64,000 nucleotides of DNA. Origin: G963665925 sp963676345 (GTDB lineage: Bacteria; Bacillota; Clostridia; Peptostreptococcales; Acidaminobacteraceae). Location of the stretch: positions 434,001-498,000 of the forward strand of contig CAXXTS010000004.1 in the NCBI GenBank assembly GCA_963676345.2, written 5' to 3'. The translations under genes and the position numbers were made by a program. The notes below the pieces were generated by a model that was not told the origin of the DNA, did not search any database, and saw nothing but the letters and a program-made list of their open reading frames with translations. Position 1 is the first letter of the stretch. Every line of letters starts with the position of its first letter. Below, one piece after another: positions 8,950-16,707 of the stretch.

Positions 8950-9263
8950 TTTGCATGTCAAAATCACGAAATCTTTGATTTGAAGGGCTAATTATAATAT
9001 GTGTGCTCTATGACTGGATACGCAATTAATGTATGTAAATGCAAAACTTTCTTTGCATTTATTGTATACAAGGAGAAGGACTGTCTTGTTGTCGTTCGAA
9101 AATTAGTTGAGTAACATCAGTGAAGTGTCGTCCCTTAGTCTATTTGGGCCTATTGAATCATCTGGTCTTATTCAGACCTTTTTATTTGGATGATTCATTG
9201 CCATCTGGTATAATGAAAACGACTGGAATGGTATGAAAATTCAGACGTTTATGGGGGTATTGT
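8950..9263 (+). other. Structured intergenic leader upstream of the hybrid kinase
   Basis: Three hundred bases without a gene. I see a 10-bp perfect hairpin (TAAATGCAAA at 9036-9045 with 9052-9061), a nested hairpin made of GAATCATC/GATGATTC arms (9155-9162 and 9189-9196) around GGTCT-loop-AGACC (9164-9178) with a T-run after it, and an extended -10 TGGTATAAT (9206-9214) 50 bp before the next gene. The inner hairpin could terminate an upstream transcript. No known riboswitch motif is recognisable. Confidence 0.4.
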
Positions 9264-10880
9264 TTGGAGCATTTATCACTTACCAGGGAAGAACTTTTAA
9301 AAGAGCTTTCACTGGCACAAAAAGAGCTGGACATATTAAGAACGAAAAAAAGCAGCATTGATGATTCAGAAGACACCTTGCTGTCCATATTGAATAGCAT
9401 GCCAGACATGATTCTTAAGGTCGATACAGATATGACGGTTATTTGGGCAAATAAATCGGCACTGGACAAGCGACCGGAAGCTATTGGGCGTAAATGTTAT
9501 GAGGCTTACCTTGGGCTTGATGCGCCTTGTGAAATGTGTCCATGTGTAAAGGCACTTGAAACAGGTGAAATCGTTCAGGGGACTTTGTCACTACCATCCC
9601 AAAAGGATTCATATCAGCAGATACACTGGGAGAACATTGGGATACCCCTTAAAGATAAAAATGGGACAGTATCCGGTATGATAGAAATCAGTAAAAATGT
9701 CTCTGAACGTGTATATTTTGAGAAAAAACTTGGCGAGTATACACAGGCACTAGAAGATTCAAAAAGAATGTCTGAAAAGCTGAATGAGGTTAAATCAGAT
9801 TTTATTAAAAACTTGTCTCATGAGTTGCGCACACCAATGAACGGGCTAATGGGCATGGTACAGTTGCTTGAAAACACCGACCTGACTCAAATGCAGCAGG
9901 AATATTTAGATGTTGTGGTGGCCTCGTCGAGGAAAATGATGAATGTCCTGACCAATGTGATTGAAAATGTGACCTTAGAGCGTGGTAATATGGTTTTAAG
10001 GCATGATCCATTTGATATTCGATGGGTCTTCGATGAGTTGGTTGCTGTATATTCAAAGCAGGCTTACGAAAAGGGACTGCGTTTTTCAACACGTTTTGAT
10101 CCTGGAATTCCAGACAAACTGCTTGGAGATGTAAAGCGTCTGCGTCAAATTTTGCTGAATATTATTGGAAATGCAATAAAGTATACAGATAGCGGACGTG
10201 TTGAGTTTAGTATGGATATTCTAGATGAGTCATCCAAAACACTAGAATTGATGATTTCTGTTAAAGATACAGGCATTGGAATTAGTAAAGACCAGCGTGA
10301 AACGGTGCTCAAGGGTCTTGTTAAAGATGGTGATGGGTTTGAGTCTACAGGCATTGGTTTGGCTATTTCAAAACAAATTGTAGATTTAATGGATGGTCAA
10401 CTGGAGCTTGTCAGCGAGCTGTATAAAGGTACTGAAGTTAAGATTAAACTCACATTTGAAAGAATGAATGAAGTTGAAATTGATGAACAGTCTGTTCAGA
10501 AAAGAGTGCGTACGCCGGGCGAAAAACCGCGGATTCTCGTTGCAGAGGATGAGGTAATCGGTCGTGTGACAATGAAGCTTATGCTCAAGGATAAGTACGA
10601 TGTGTCTTTTGCCAAAAATGGAAAAGAGGCAGTAGATATGTACTTTGAAGTCGAGCCAGATGTGATGCTGATGGATATTTTAATGCCCGAAATGAATGGC
10701 TTTGAGGCATTTGATGAAATAGAACGCAGAAGCTTGAGCCGCGCACCTATTATTGCGTGTACGGCGAAGGTTATTTCTACAGAAAAGGAATACTTGACCA
10801 GCTATGGTTTTGAAGATTATCTTTCGAAGCCGATAGATGTACAGCAGTTAAAGAACTTGTTGAATAAATACTTGCGGTGA
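9264..10880 (+). CDS. Hybrid PAS-histidine kinase-receiver protein
   Basis: 538 residues with no clear membrane span, so probably cytoplasmic. A short coiled N-terminus (about 1-35) precedes a PAS domain (about 40-150) with a Cys cluster (CYEAYLGLDAPCEMCPC) that may bind a cofactor or sense redox. Then come HisKA with the phospho-His in NLSHELRTPMNG, HATPase_c with NAIKYT, DTGIGI and STGIGLAISK, and a receiver domain whose phospho-Asp is in LMDILMPEMNGFEA and whose conserved Lys is in YLSKPID. No HPt domain or partner regulator is adjacent. The start is TTG at 9264 after GGGGGT; no in-frame ATG lies nearby. It is a single-gene unit. Confidence 0.92.
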   Translation: MEHLSLTREELLKELSLAQKELDILRTKKSSIDDSEDTLLSILNSMPDMILKVDTDMTVIWANKSALDKRPEAIGRKCYEAYLGLDAPCEMCPCVKALETGEIVQGTLSLPSQKDSYQQIHWENIGIPLKDKNGTVSGMIEISKNVSERVYFEKKLGEYTQALEDSKRMSEKLNEVKSDFIKNLSHELRTPMNGLMGMVQLLENTDLTQMQQEYLDVVVASSRKMMNVLTNVIENVTLERGNMVLRHDPFDIRWVFDELVAVYSKQAYEKGLRFSTRFDPGIPDKLLGDVKRLRQILLNIIGNAIKYTDSGRVEFSMDILDESSKTLELMISVKDTGIGISKDQRETVLKGLVKDGDGFESTGIGLAISKQIVDLMDGQLELVSELYKGTEVKIKLTFERMNEVEIDEQSVQKRVRTPGEKPRILVAEDEVIGRVTMKLMLKDKYDVSFAKNGKEAVDMYFEVEPDVMLMDILMPEMNGFEAFDEIERRSLSRAPIIACTAKVISTEKEYLTSYGFEDYLSKPIDVQQLKNLLNKYLR

Positions 10881-10931
10881 CGCAAGCATACAAAGACGAG
10901 AACTTTGTGTTTATAGAAGCGGTATATTTAG

Positions 10932-10986
10932 AGCAGTTGAAGCAAACTCTTTTATCAAGAGGGAGGCTTTCAGCTGCTTTTTTATT
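10932..10986 (+). terminator. Terminator after hybrid kinase
   Basis: Long branched stem: AGCAGTTGAAGC pairs with GCTTTCAGCTGCT with an internal CTCTT/AAGAG helix, followed by a run of six or more T. Confidence 0.8.
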
Positions 10987-11026
10987 GGATAAATATTTAA
11001 AAATTCAGAAAAAATAAATATCCTAG

Positions 11027-11055
11027 TTGACAGATAGGATATTATTCATTACAAT
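11027..11055 (+). promoter_or_regulatory. Sigma-A promoter of the DUF2325 gene
   Basis: TTGACA (11027-11032), 17-bp spacer, TACAAT (11050-11055); predicted start of transcription near 11062, inside the Fur box. Confidence 0.8.
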
Positions 11056-11060
11056 ATAAT

Positions 11061-11075
11061 TGATAATCATTATCA
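11061..11075. promoter_or_regulatory. Fur box (perfect 7-1-7 inverted repeat)
   Basis: TGATAATCATTATCA equals the Gram-positive Fur consensus TGATAATnATTATCA at every position. It lies over the predicted +1 of the DUF2325 promoter, the geometry of a repressor site. PerR boxes would carry TATAAT half-sites instead, so Fur is the better reading. Confidence 0.85.
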
Positions 11076-11128
11076 CTAAATCAAAAAGAAGAAAAACACA
11101 TAGATATTAAGTGTAGAGGAGGTTCAGT

Positions 11129-11449
11129 ATGAACGCATTACTTATTGGAGCAGACAGATTGGGCAACATCCCTAATTTACTAGAAAACAGAGGCATAGAA
11201 GAATATACACATTGGGATGGTAGAAAAAAAGGCATGCGAAAGCTGAAAATTCCTCAAGATACCGATGTGGTTATCATTTTTACAGATTTCATTGAGCACA
11301 GACTGACTGAAAAAATAAAATCGGAGACCAAATCCCTCAATATTCCCTGTATTTTCTCAAGACGTGCTGTATCAGACTTATCTAAACAAATGGACAGATG
11401 TCAGCAGTGTGGACTATGCGATTTTGCAAAGCAGGGCGTTCAGAACTAG
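11129..11449 (+). CDS. DUF2325 domain protein, predicted Fur regulon member
   Basis: 106 residues, small cytoplasmic protein of unknown function. The fold begins MNALLIGADRLGNIPNLLE, typical of DUF2325. The C-terminus carries a compact cysteine motif CQQCGLC (near residues 91-97), which could bind iron or another metal. The start is ATG at 11129 after GAGGAGG-like sequence. It is transcribed alone from a promoter covered by a perfect Fur box, so it should be induced when iron is scarce. The metal motif and the operator point to iron homeostasis, but no activity is known. Confidence 0.85.
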   Translation: MNALLIGADRLGNIPNLLENRGIEEYTHWDGRKKGMRKLKIPQDTDVVIIFTDFIEHRLTEKIKSETKSLNIPCIFSRRAVSDLSKQMDRCQQCGLCDFAKQGVQN

Positions 11450-11487
11450 TGCACTGTGATATATAGAATTTAATAAGTACAATAATT

Positions 11488-11527
11488 CAAGTTGAAGCCG
11501 GTGTTTTACACCGGCTTCAACTTGTTT
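11488..11527 (+). terminator. Terminator after DUF2325 gene
   Basis: 16-bp perfect stem (11488-11503 with 11509-11524), five-base loop and short T-rich tail. Near-symmetric, but no minus-strand gene ends here. Confidence 0.8.
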
Positions 11528-11550
11528 GCGAGCTAGTCAACATATATAAT
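11522..11550 (+). promoter_or_regulatory. Promoter for the THUMP methyltransferase gene
   Basis: TTGTTT (11522-11527), 17-bp spacer, TATAAT (11545-11550), 43 bp before the ATG. The -35 overlaps the foot of the preceding terminator stem. Confidence 0.65.
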
Positions 11551-11592
11551 AGGGATGAAACTAAACTTCAAAAGAAAGTAAAGGTGTAATGT

Positions 11593-12747
11593 ATGGCACG
11601 TTATAATATGATTGCAACAGCAGCATTTGGAATAGAAGCCATTGTGGGCCAAGAACTCAAAGCACTTGGCTTTGAAGATGTCACGGTTGAAAATGGAAGA
11701 TGTTTTTTTACAGCAGATGAAGCAGGTATATGCAAGGCGAATCTCTGGCTGCGTTCTGCAGAACGGGTATTTCTTCATGTGGGTACATTTAAGGCAAGAA
11801 CATTTACCGAACTGTTTGACCATGTAGAAGCGCTTCCTTGGGAAGATTTTATTCCTGAGAACGGGAAATTCCCTGTGAATGCCAAGTCGGTCAAATCTAA
11901 AATTTTTAGTCTTTCAGACATACAGTCTATTAGCAAGAAGGCCATTGTAAAAAGGCTGGGCAAAGAATACGGCATCAGCTGGTTTGAAGAAACAGGCGCT
12001 GAGTTCCCAATTCATGTGGCCTTCCTAAAGGATGAAGTTACAGTAAGTATTGACACCAGCGGTACTGGACTGCATAAACGCGGGTATAGAGCGGTTGGAA
12101 ATGAGGCACCACTTAAAGAAACTTTAGCGGCGGCACTGGTGAAAATTAGTCGCTGGAAGCCTTTTATTCCCCTGATCGATCCCATGTGCGGGTCTGGAAC
12201 CATATTAATTGAAGCAGCGATGATTGCGCGCAATATTGCTCCGGGGCTCAACAGGAAATTCATTTCTGAATCATGGCCATTCATTCCTGAAAATGAGTGG
12301 AAGAGAGTACGTCAAGAGGCATATCAGGCAATTGACCTAGATACGCCCCTGAACATTCAAGGATTTGATATCGATCAGAGATCTGTAAAAATTGCCATGC
12401 AAAATGCTGAAAAAGCGGGTCTTGAAGAAGATATCCATTTTCAAGTGCGCGATGCCAAGGATATAAGTTCCTCTAAGCAATATGGGTATATTATTACCAA
12501 TCCGCCATACGGGGAGAGGCTCAGCGATCAGAAACAGGTTGAAAAAGTCTACCGGATGATGGGACAAGCATATGGAAGGCTAGATACCTGGTCTGTATAT
12601 GTACTTACTTCACATGAACAGTTTGAGCGGGCATATGGCAAGAAATCCACTAAAAATCGAAAGTTGTACAATGGGCGTATTAAGACATACTTTTATCAGT
12701 ATTTTGGACCGAAGCCGCCTCGAAGAAAAAAAGAAACGGAATCATAA
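11593..12747 (+). CDS. THUMP-domain 23S rRNA m2G methyltransferase (RlmL N-terminal type)
   Basis: 384 residues. An N-terminal THUMP RNA-binding domain (about 1-155) is followed by a Rossmann methyltransferase with PMCGSGTILIEAA for SAM binding and the catalytic TNPPYGERL. The family (YpsC in Bacillus; N-terminal half of E. coli RlmL) methylates a guanine N2 in 23S rRNA. The C-terminal RlmK half of the enterobacterial fusion is absent, as is normal in Firmicutes. The start is ATG at 11593 after AGTAAAGGTG. Exact target nucleotide is inferred from the family. Confidence 0.92.
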   Translation: MARYNMIATAAFGIEAIVGQELKALGFEDVTVENGRCFFTADEAGICKANLWLRSAERVFLHVGTFKARTFTELFDHVEALPWEDFIPENGKFPVNAKSVKSKIFSLSDIQSISKKAIVKRLGKEYGISWFEETGAEFPIHVAFLKDEVTVSIDTSGTGLHKRGYRAVGNEAPLKETLAAALVKISRWKPFIPLIDPMCGSGTILIEAAMIARNIAPGLNRKFISESWPFIPENEWKRVRQEAYQAIDLDTPLNIQGFDIDQRSVKIAMQNAEKAGLEEDIHFQVRDAKDISSSKQYGYIITNPPYGERLSDQKQVEKVYRMMGQAYGRLDTWSVYVLTSHEQFERAYGKKSTKNRKLYNGRIKTYFYQYFGPKPPRRKKETES

Positions 12748-12751
12748 ATCT

Positions 12752-12788
12752 AAAAGTCGTAGGGGGTAAGTCTTTCTACGGCTTTTTT
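12752..12788 (+). terminator. Terminator between methyltransferase and yqeC
   Basis: AAGTCGTAG pairs with CTACGGCTT with one G-U, followed by six T. The RBS of yqeC (GGAGG) begins right after it, so yqeC may depend on read-through or a promoter I cannot see. Confidence 0.75.
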
Positions 12789-12797
12789 GGAGGCAAT

Positions 12798-13526
12798 ATG
12801 TTTGATTACACTAAATTGACAGAACATTTTTCAGATGTACTTGATAATGACTCGGTTGCTAAACCATTAAAAGTTGGACTCGTTGGGGCGGGTGGAAAGA
12901 CCAGTACCCTCTTTGCACTGGTTCATTTTTTTAAAGCGCGAGGCTTGCGTGTTCTTGTGAGTACAACTACAAAAATATATGTTCCTGAACCTGGCCAGGT
13001 AGATGACCTCAGCCTAGAGTGCAACGCACACACCCTTGTTATAGAAAATGGGGCAAGTCTTTTAATTGGACAGGAAATCAGCGCAAATGAAAAGATTGTT
13101 GGTTGTCCTCCCGGTATGCTTGAAGCTATTAATCCGGCATGCTATGACGTACTGCTTTATGAGGCGGATGGTGCGAAAAAAAGGTCGATAAAAGCGCCGA
13201 GTATGCATGAACCTATACTTGTAGCGGGGTCAAGTCATATTATAGGTGTGGTTGGACTGGATGTACTGGGCAAGCGCGTCAATGCGCAAAATGTCCACCG
13301 CGTGCATGCTTTTATGAAAGTTACAGAACTCGAATTGGATGTCCCTATTACCCCACAGGCAGTTGGGAAGCTTGTCAAGCATAGTGCGGGTCTATTTAAG
13401 GACGCTGGTTCTGAAGCCGAGAAGATACTTCTTCTTACTAAAATGGACACCCCCTCGCACCGAGCGTATGCAGAGGCTATTGAAAGTATTTTAAAGCCTT
13501 GGAATGGTATAGTATTCTCAATTTGA
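12798..13526 (+). CDS. yqeC: YqeC family, putative selenium-dependent hydroxylase accessory protein
   Basis: 242 residues. An N-terminal P-loop-like motif (VGLVGAGGKTSTLF) and STTTKIYVP identify the YqeC family, which co-occurs with selenium-dependent molybdenum hydroxylases and is thought to help mature their cofactor. EADGAKKRSIKAP is another family-typical stretch. The hydroxylase and its other accessory genes are not in this window. The start is ATG at 12798 with GGAGG 5 bases upstream. Two selenium-linked families (YedF, DUF3343) lie in the next operon, which supports a selenium connection, though the link is by association. Confidence 0.85.
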   Translation: MFDYTKLTEHFSDVLDNDSVAKPLKVGLVGAGGKTSTLFALVHFFKARGLRVLVSTTTKIYVPEPGQVDDLSLECNAHTLVIENGASLLIGQEISANEKIVGCPPGMLEAINPACYDVLLYEADGAKKRSIKAPSMHEPILVAGSSHIIGVVGLDVLGKRVNAQNVHRVHAFMKVTELELDVPITPQAVGKLVKHSAGLFKDAGSEAEKILLLTKMDTPSHRAYAEAIESILKPWNGIVFSI

Positions 13527-13532
13527 CTTTTA

Positions 13533-13561
13533 TTGTAACGGGTCGAAATTACATGTACAAT
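13533..13561 (+). promoter_or_regulatory. Promoter for the DUF5711-CvpA-YedF operon
   Basis: TTGTAA (13533-13538), 17-bp spacer, TACAAT (13556-13561) preceded by TG; 45 bp before the first gene. Confidence 0.6.
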
Positions 13562-13605
13562 AGATATAAGCGTGAAATGAATCATACAGTTTTGGGGGAA
13601 ATGAA

Positions 13606-14745
13606 TTGGTGGATAAAAAGAAGAAAAAACGACGCAAGAAGCCAGCCGGTGTACGGCTCTTTTCTTGGACGATCTTGCTGATTGTCGCTTTTGTGATATT
13701 CAGATTTGAAGCAATTGCCGGAAGTGCTTGGGACATGTCTACATCGGGTTCTTCTACCACAGGTACAATTGCGTCAGACTATAAGGTGGGTTACGAGGAT
13801 CAAACATCCTTTTATATAGGAAACGGTTATGTTCTAAAAAGTGGGGATGGTTCTTTAAAAATGTATGACGGTGGTGCACGTCCTGTCTGGGAAAAGCCCC
13901 TCCACGGACAAGATGTACTGGTAGATGGTACGGATAAAACCCTTGCTGTTGTCGAACCAACAGCTGGGGATCTCTTTCTCCTAGATACAGAGGGTTCGGT
14001 TGTTGCAAAACGGTTTGGTGTTGGTCAAATTAAAAAAATGCTTCACCCATCGGATGGATATGTTGTTTGCCAAATGGTTGAGAAGAATGAGCTGCTTATT
14101 TTCGATGCAGCCCTTGAAAGCTATGCACGTATTCCTATGCCGGATGGTGAACTGCTCGATCTTGATGTATCTGCAACGGAGAGTTTGGTGGCTCTGACCA
14201 TGTTCCGTCTTGAAGAAGACACCTATCATAGTCAGATACTCACTTATCATCTAGACGGTCAGGCAATTGGCGCAATTAATTTGAAGGACAAAATCATACT
14301 GGATTTATCTGTTATTGGCGATACAATGATTGGTGTGACCGATGAACAGGTTTTTGCATATAATATTTCCAATGAACTGCTTTGGGAATACACAGTCGAC
14401 CGCGCAATAAAAAAGGCGACTGTGTGCGCAGATGGTATGACGGTTCTCAATTTAATAAAATCTATGGATGATTTAACAGATCCAAGACCAGAGAATGTAC
14501 TGGAGTATGTAAAAGATGGTGAAGTACTTAGAGTTCAACCGATTGATTTTGATATAGAGGTGCTAAAACGCCGAGAAGACAGGACTGTGTTCTCAACCTC
14601 AGATAGGCTCTATATACTTTCTGAAAAAGGAAATATGGAGTCCATACTAGATACAGGCGGGAATTTGAGACAGTTTGATTTTCTAGATGCAAAGCATCTC
14701 AGTGTGGAGTTCGGAGATCGTCTGGATATAATGAAATTGGATTAG
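13606..14745 (+). CDS. DUF5711 family membrane-anchored beta-propeller-like protein
   Basis: 379 residues. A very basic N-terminus (KKKKKRRKK) is followed by one transmembrane helix (about residues 19-35), so the bulk should be extracytoplasmic. The rest has repeating beta-strand blades of WD/PQQ type (for example LLDTEGSVVAKRFGVGQ) typical of DUF5711. Function unknown. The start is TTG at 13606 or GTG at 13609; GGGGG lies 7 bases before the TTG. It heads an operon with cvpA (12-bp gap), so an envelope role is plausible but unproven. Confidence 0.82.
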   Translation: MVDKKKKKRRKKPAGVRLFSWTILLIVAFVIFRFEAIAGSAWDMSTSGSSTTGTIASDYKVGYEDQTSFYIGNGYVLKSGDGSLKMYDGGARPVWEKPLHGQDVLVDGTDKTLAVVEPTAGDLFLLDTEGSVVAKRFGVGQIKKMLHPSDGYVVCQMVEKNELLIFDAALESYARIPMPDGELLDLDVSATESLVALTMFRLEEDTYHSQILTYHLDGQAIGAINLKDKIILDLSVIGDTMIGVTDEQVFAYNISNELLWEYTVDRAIKKATVCADGMTVLNLIKSMDDLTDPRPENVLEYVKDGEVLRVQPIDFDIEVLKRREDRTVFSTSDRLYILSEKGNMESILDTGGNLRQFDFLDAKHLSVEFGDRLDIMKLD

Positions 14746-14757
14746 CAGGAGGCGACC

Positions 14758-15492
14758 ATGTACAATTATGTGGATATTGCGATTGCTGTAATTTTCTTAT
14801 TTATGATGGTAGAAGGCTGGATTAAAGGTCTTGTGCGTTCTATTATTGGTTTTATTGGATACATTGCGGCATTTTTCGTTGCAAAGTTTTATTATGTTGA
14901 TGTGTCAAAATGGCTGCTTTCAAATTTCAGCTGGTTTGGAGACTTAAAGCAAAGTATTACGGATACGGTTTTAGCCAGTTTTAATAGCAATGCCCAGCTC
15001 CAGGCGCAAATCAGTGCAGGCTATGCAACTGATGTCAGCCAAGCTCTCAATAATAAAGCCGTACTGGAACAGCTTAACCTGCCACTGGACATTTCAGACA
15101 AGGTAGGCGCATTTGTAAGCGGTGTAGACATTGCAGCTTCTCAAAAAACAGCTGTTGAAGGACTTGCAGACCTCATTGCATCAGGTGTGATTTATGCACT
15201 TAGCTTTATTCTGATTATTCTGGGCGTTCTGCTGATTGTAAAAATCCTTGGACTCATTTTGGATGTGGCTACAGAGGTTCCAATCATAAAACAGGCCAAC
15301 AAGCTGGGAGGATTTCTATTTGGTGCGGTCAAGGCGTGCTTTTTCGTATTCCTGATTATGATGGCGATTACATTTTTAGCGCCGATTGCACCGCAGTTTA
15401 ATCTTATAGAAACCATAAATACCTCAACTGTAGGGGTGTATTTTTACAATAATAATATATTGCTGTTGTTACTGGATATATTTTTAGACTGA
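14758..15492 (+). CDS. CvpA family membrane protein
   Basis: 244 residues with four hydrophobic segments (near residues 1-20, 24-44, 140-170 and 190-215) and a soluble stretch between. The opening NYVDIAIAVIFLFMMVEGWIKGLVRS matches the CvpA (colicin V production) family start. In Firmicutes members are linked to envelope homeostasis. The start is ATG at 14758 after AGGAGG. It is second in a five-gene operon. Confidence 0.88.
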   Translation: MYNYVDIAIAVIFLFMMVEGWIKGLVRSIIGFIGYIAAFFVAKFYYVDVSKWLLSNFSWFGDLKQSITDTVLASFNSNAQLQAQISAGYATDVSQALNNKAVLEQLNLPLDISDKVGAFVSGVDIAASQKTAVEGLADLIASGVIYALSFILIILGVLLIVKILGLILDVATEVPIIKQANKLGGFLFGAVKACFFVFLIMMAITFLAPIAPQFNLIETINTSTVGVYFYNNNILLLLLDIFLD

Positions 15493-15505
15493 TAAGGAGG
15501 AAGCA

Positions 15506-16099
15506 ATGAGAGTGGAAGTAGATGCAAGAGGACTGGATTGCCCTAAACCTGTTATTCAAACCAAAAAGGCGCTTGAAAAGCTGAAGGAGGGAAGTGTAGT
15601 AACTGTTGTGGACAATACAATTGCCAAGGAAAATGTTTCAAAGCTGGCAAAGAGTATGAATTTACATTTTAATGTTTCTGAAAAGAATGGTAATTTTTAC
15701 ATAGATATTTTCAAGGGTGAGGAAATGGGGCCTGAGATTCTAGGTAAGGAAAAGCCCGTACTCAATGATCTTGTTGTTGTATTTGGAAAAGATAAAATCG
15801 GTGAAGGCAATGATGAACTCGGTGAAGTTCTTGTTAGAGGATATTTTTATACTTTAACAGAAGTTGAGCCGTTTCCCAAAGCGCTGATTTTTCTAAATTC
15901 TGGTGTAAAGCTTACAGTTGAAGGCTCTGAGGTACTTGAGCACCTGCGTGAGTTGGAATCTAAAGGTGTTGAAATACTTTCTTGTGGAACGTGTCTTGAT
16001 TACTACAATGTAAAGGATAAGCTCTGTGTAGGTGGTGTTTCTAACATGTATACTATTGTTGAGACAATGAATGGTGCAAAAAATACAATTAAGTTTTAG
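15506..16099 (+). CDS. yedF: Selenium-metabolism sulfurtransferase-like protein YedF
   Basis: 197 residues. An N-terminal TusA/SirA domain (residues 1-75) has the key motif LDCPKPVIQTKKAL with the reactive Cys in CPKP. A C-terminal DsrE-like domain follows, with a second cysteine motif (LSCGTCLDYY). Fusion of these two domains defines YedF, which tracks selenium-utilising bacteria and is proposed to carry Se or S. RBS AAGGAGG precedes ATG 15506. It is followed after 9 bp by DUF3343, a family also annotated as a putative Se/S carrier, which strengthens the assignment. Confidence 0.9.
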   Translation: MRVEVDARGLDCPKPVIQTKKALEKLKEGSVVTVVDNTIAKENVSKLAKSMNLHFNVSEKNGNFYIDIFKGEEMGPEILGKEKPVLNDLVVVFGKDKIGEGNDELGEVLVRGYFYTLTEVEPFPKALIFLNSGVKLTVEGSEVLEHLRELESKGVEILSCGTCLDYYNVKDKLCVGGVSNMYTIVETMNGAKNTIKF

Positions 16100-16108
16100 G
16101 TGAAATAG

Positions 16109-16381
16109 ATGAAAAAAGAAGATTTCTGCGTGATTGTGTTTGAATCGACACATGACGCGATAAAAACTGAAAAGGCAATAAAAAAGGCAATCGATATTGA
16201 GTTGATTCCAACCCCGAGGGAGATCACAGCAAGCTGTGGCCTTTCTGTGAAGTTCTACATTGAGGACTTTGATACGATCAAGCAGATCGTTATGGAGCTA
16301 GGCACCGAGCATAAACGGCTGTTTGCATTCAAGACAGAGGGAAAAACGCGTGGTGTTACTGAAATGAGCTGGGAGGTCTAG
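16109..16381 (+). CDS. DUF3343 putative Se/S carrier-like protein
   Basis: 90 residues. The pattern FESTHDAIKTEKAIKKA, then LIPTPREITASCGLSVKF is typical of DUF3343 (PF11823), with a conserved Cys-Gly (SCGLS, near residue 45). Members are small proteins that cluster with YedF and cysteine desulfurase genes in selenium users. It lies 9 bp after yedF and 2 bp before the DUF951 gene, so the three are surely co-transcribed. Function is inferred from neighbourhood. Confidence 0.85.
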   Translation: MKKEDFCVIVFESTHDAIKTEKAIKKAIDIELIPTPREITASCGLSVKFYIEDFDTIKQIVMELGTEHKRLFAFKTEGKTRGVTEMSWEV

Positions 16382-16383
16382 CT

Positions 16384-16572
16384 ATGCCAATGGATTTGCA
16401 GGTCGGTGATGTTGTTGAAACAAAGAAGAACCACCCTTGTGGTGGAAACACGTTTGAAATTCTGCGCGTCGGCATGGATTTCAGAATTAAATGCACTACG
16501 TGTGAGAAGCAGCTTTGGATTGAACGCCCAAAGCTTGAGAAGCGAATAAAAAAAATCACGCGTCCAGAGTAA
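16384..16572 (+). CDS. DUF951 family small protein
   Basis: 62 residues. The signature KKNHPCGGNTFEILRVGMDFRIKC (conserved Cys and Gly-rich turn) and LWIERPKLEKRIKKI identify DUF951, a short beta-barrel-like protein nearly universal in Clostridia and Bacilli, often near rpsF or DNA-replication genes. Its position shortly before rpsF fits. RBS GGGAGG overlaps the end of the previous gene. Function unknown. Confidence 0.9.
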   Translation: MPMDLQVGDVVETKKNHPCGGNTFEILRVGMDFRIKCTTCEKQLWIERPKLEKRIKKITRPE

Positions 16573-16622
16573 CTGAGCGCGGTGCAGCGGATTATAAATT
16601 CACATTTTTGACTTGTTCACTA

Positions 16623-16650
16623 CAAACCATGTCCTGCGGGCATGGTTTTT
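16623..16650 (+). terminator. Terminator of the DUF5711-DUF951 operon
   Basis: AAACCATG / CATGGTTT stem around TCCTGCGGG, followed by T-rich sequence. A -10-like TATAAT (16653-16658) immediately after may serve the next gene. Confidence 0.75.
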
Positions 16651-16707
16651 AGTATAATGGCATTAGACAATAACTTTTATTTACAAATCATGGAGGTGCT
16701 TTTGGAA

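Noticed and set aside
8950..9263. c-di-GMP riboswitch before the kinase
   Set aside because: No GEMM motifs (GCAAACC-type or tetraloop-receptor pattern) visible.
16642..16707. Earlier start for the aminotransferase
   Set aside because: It begins in the preceding terminator and lacks an RBS; ATG 16708 is preceded by GGAGGTG.
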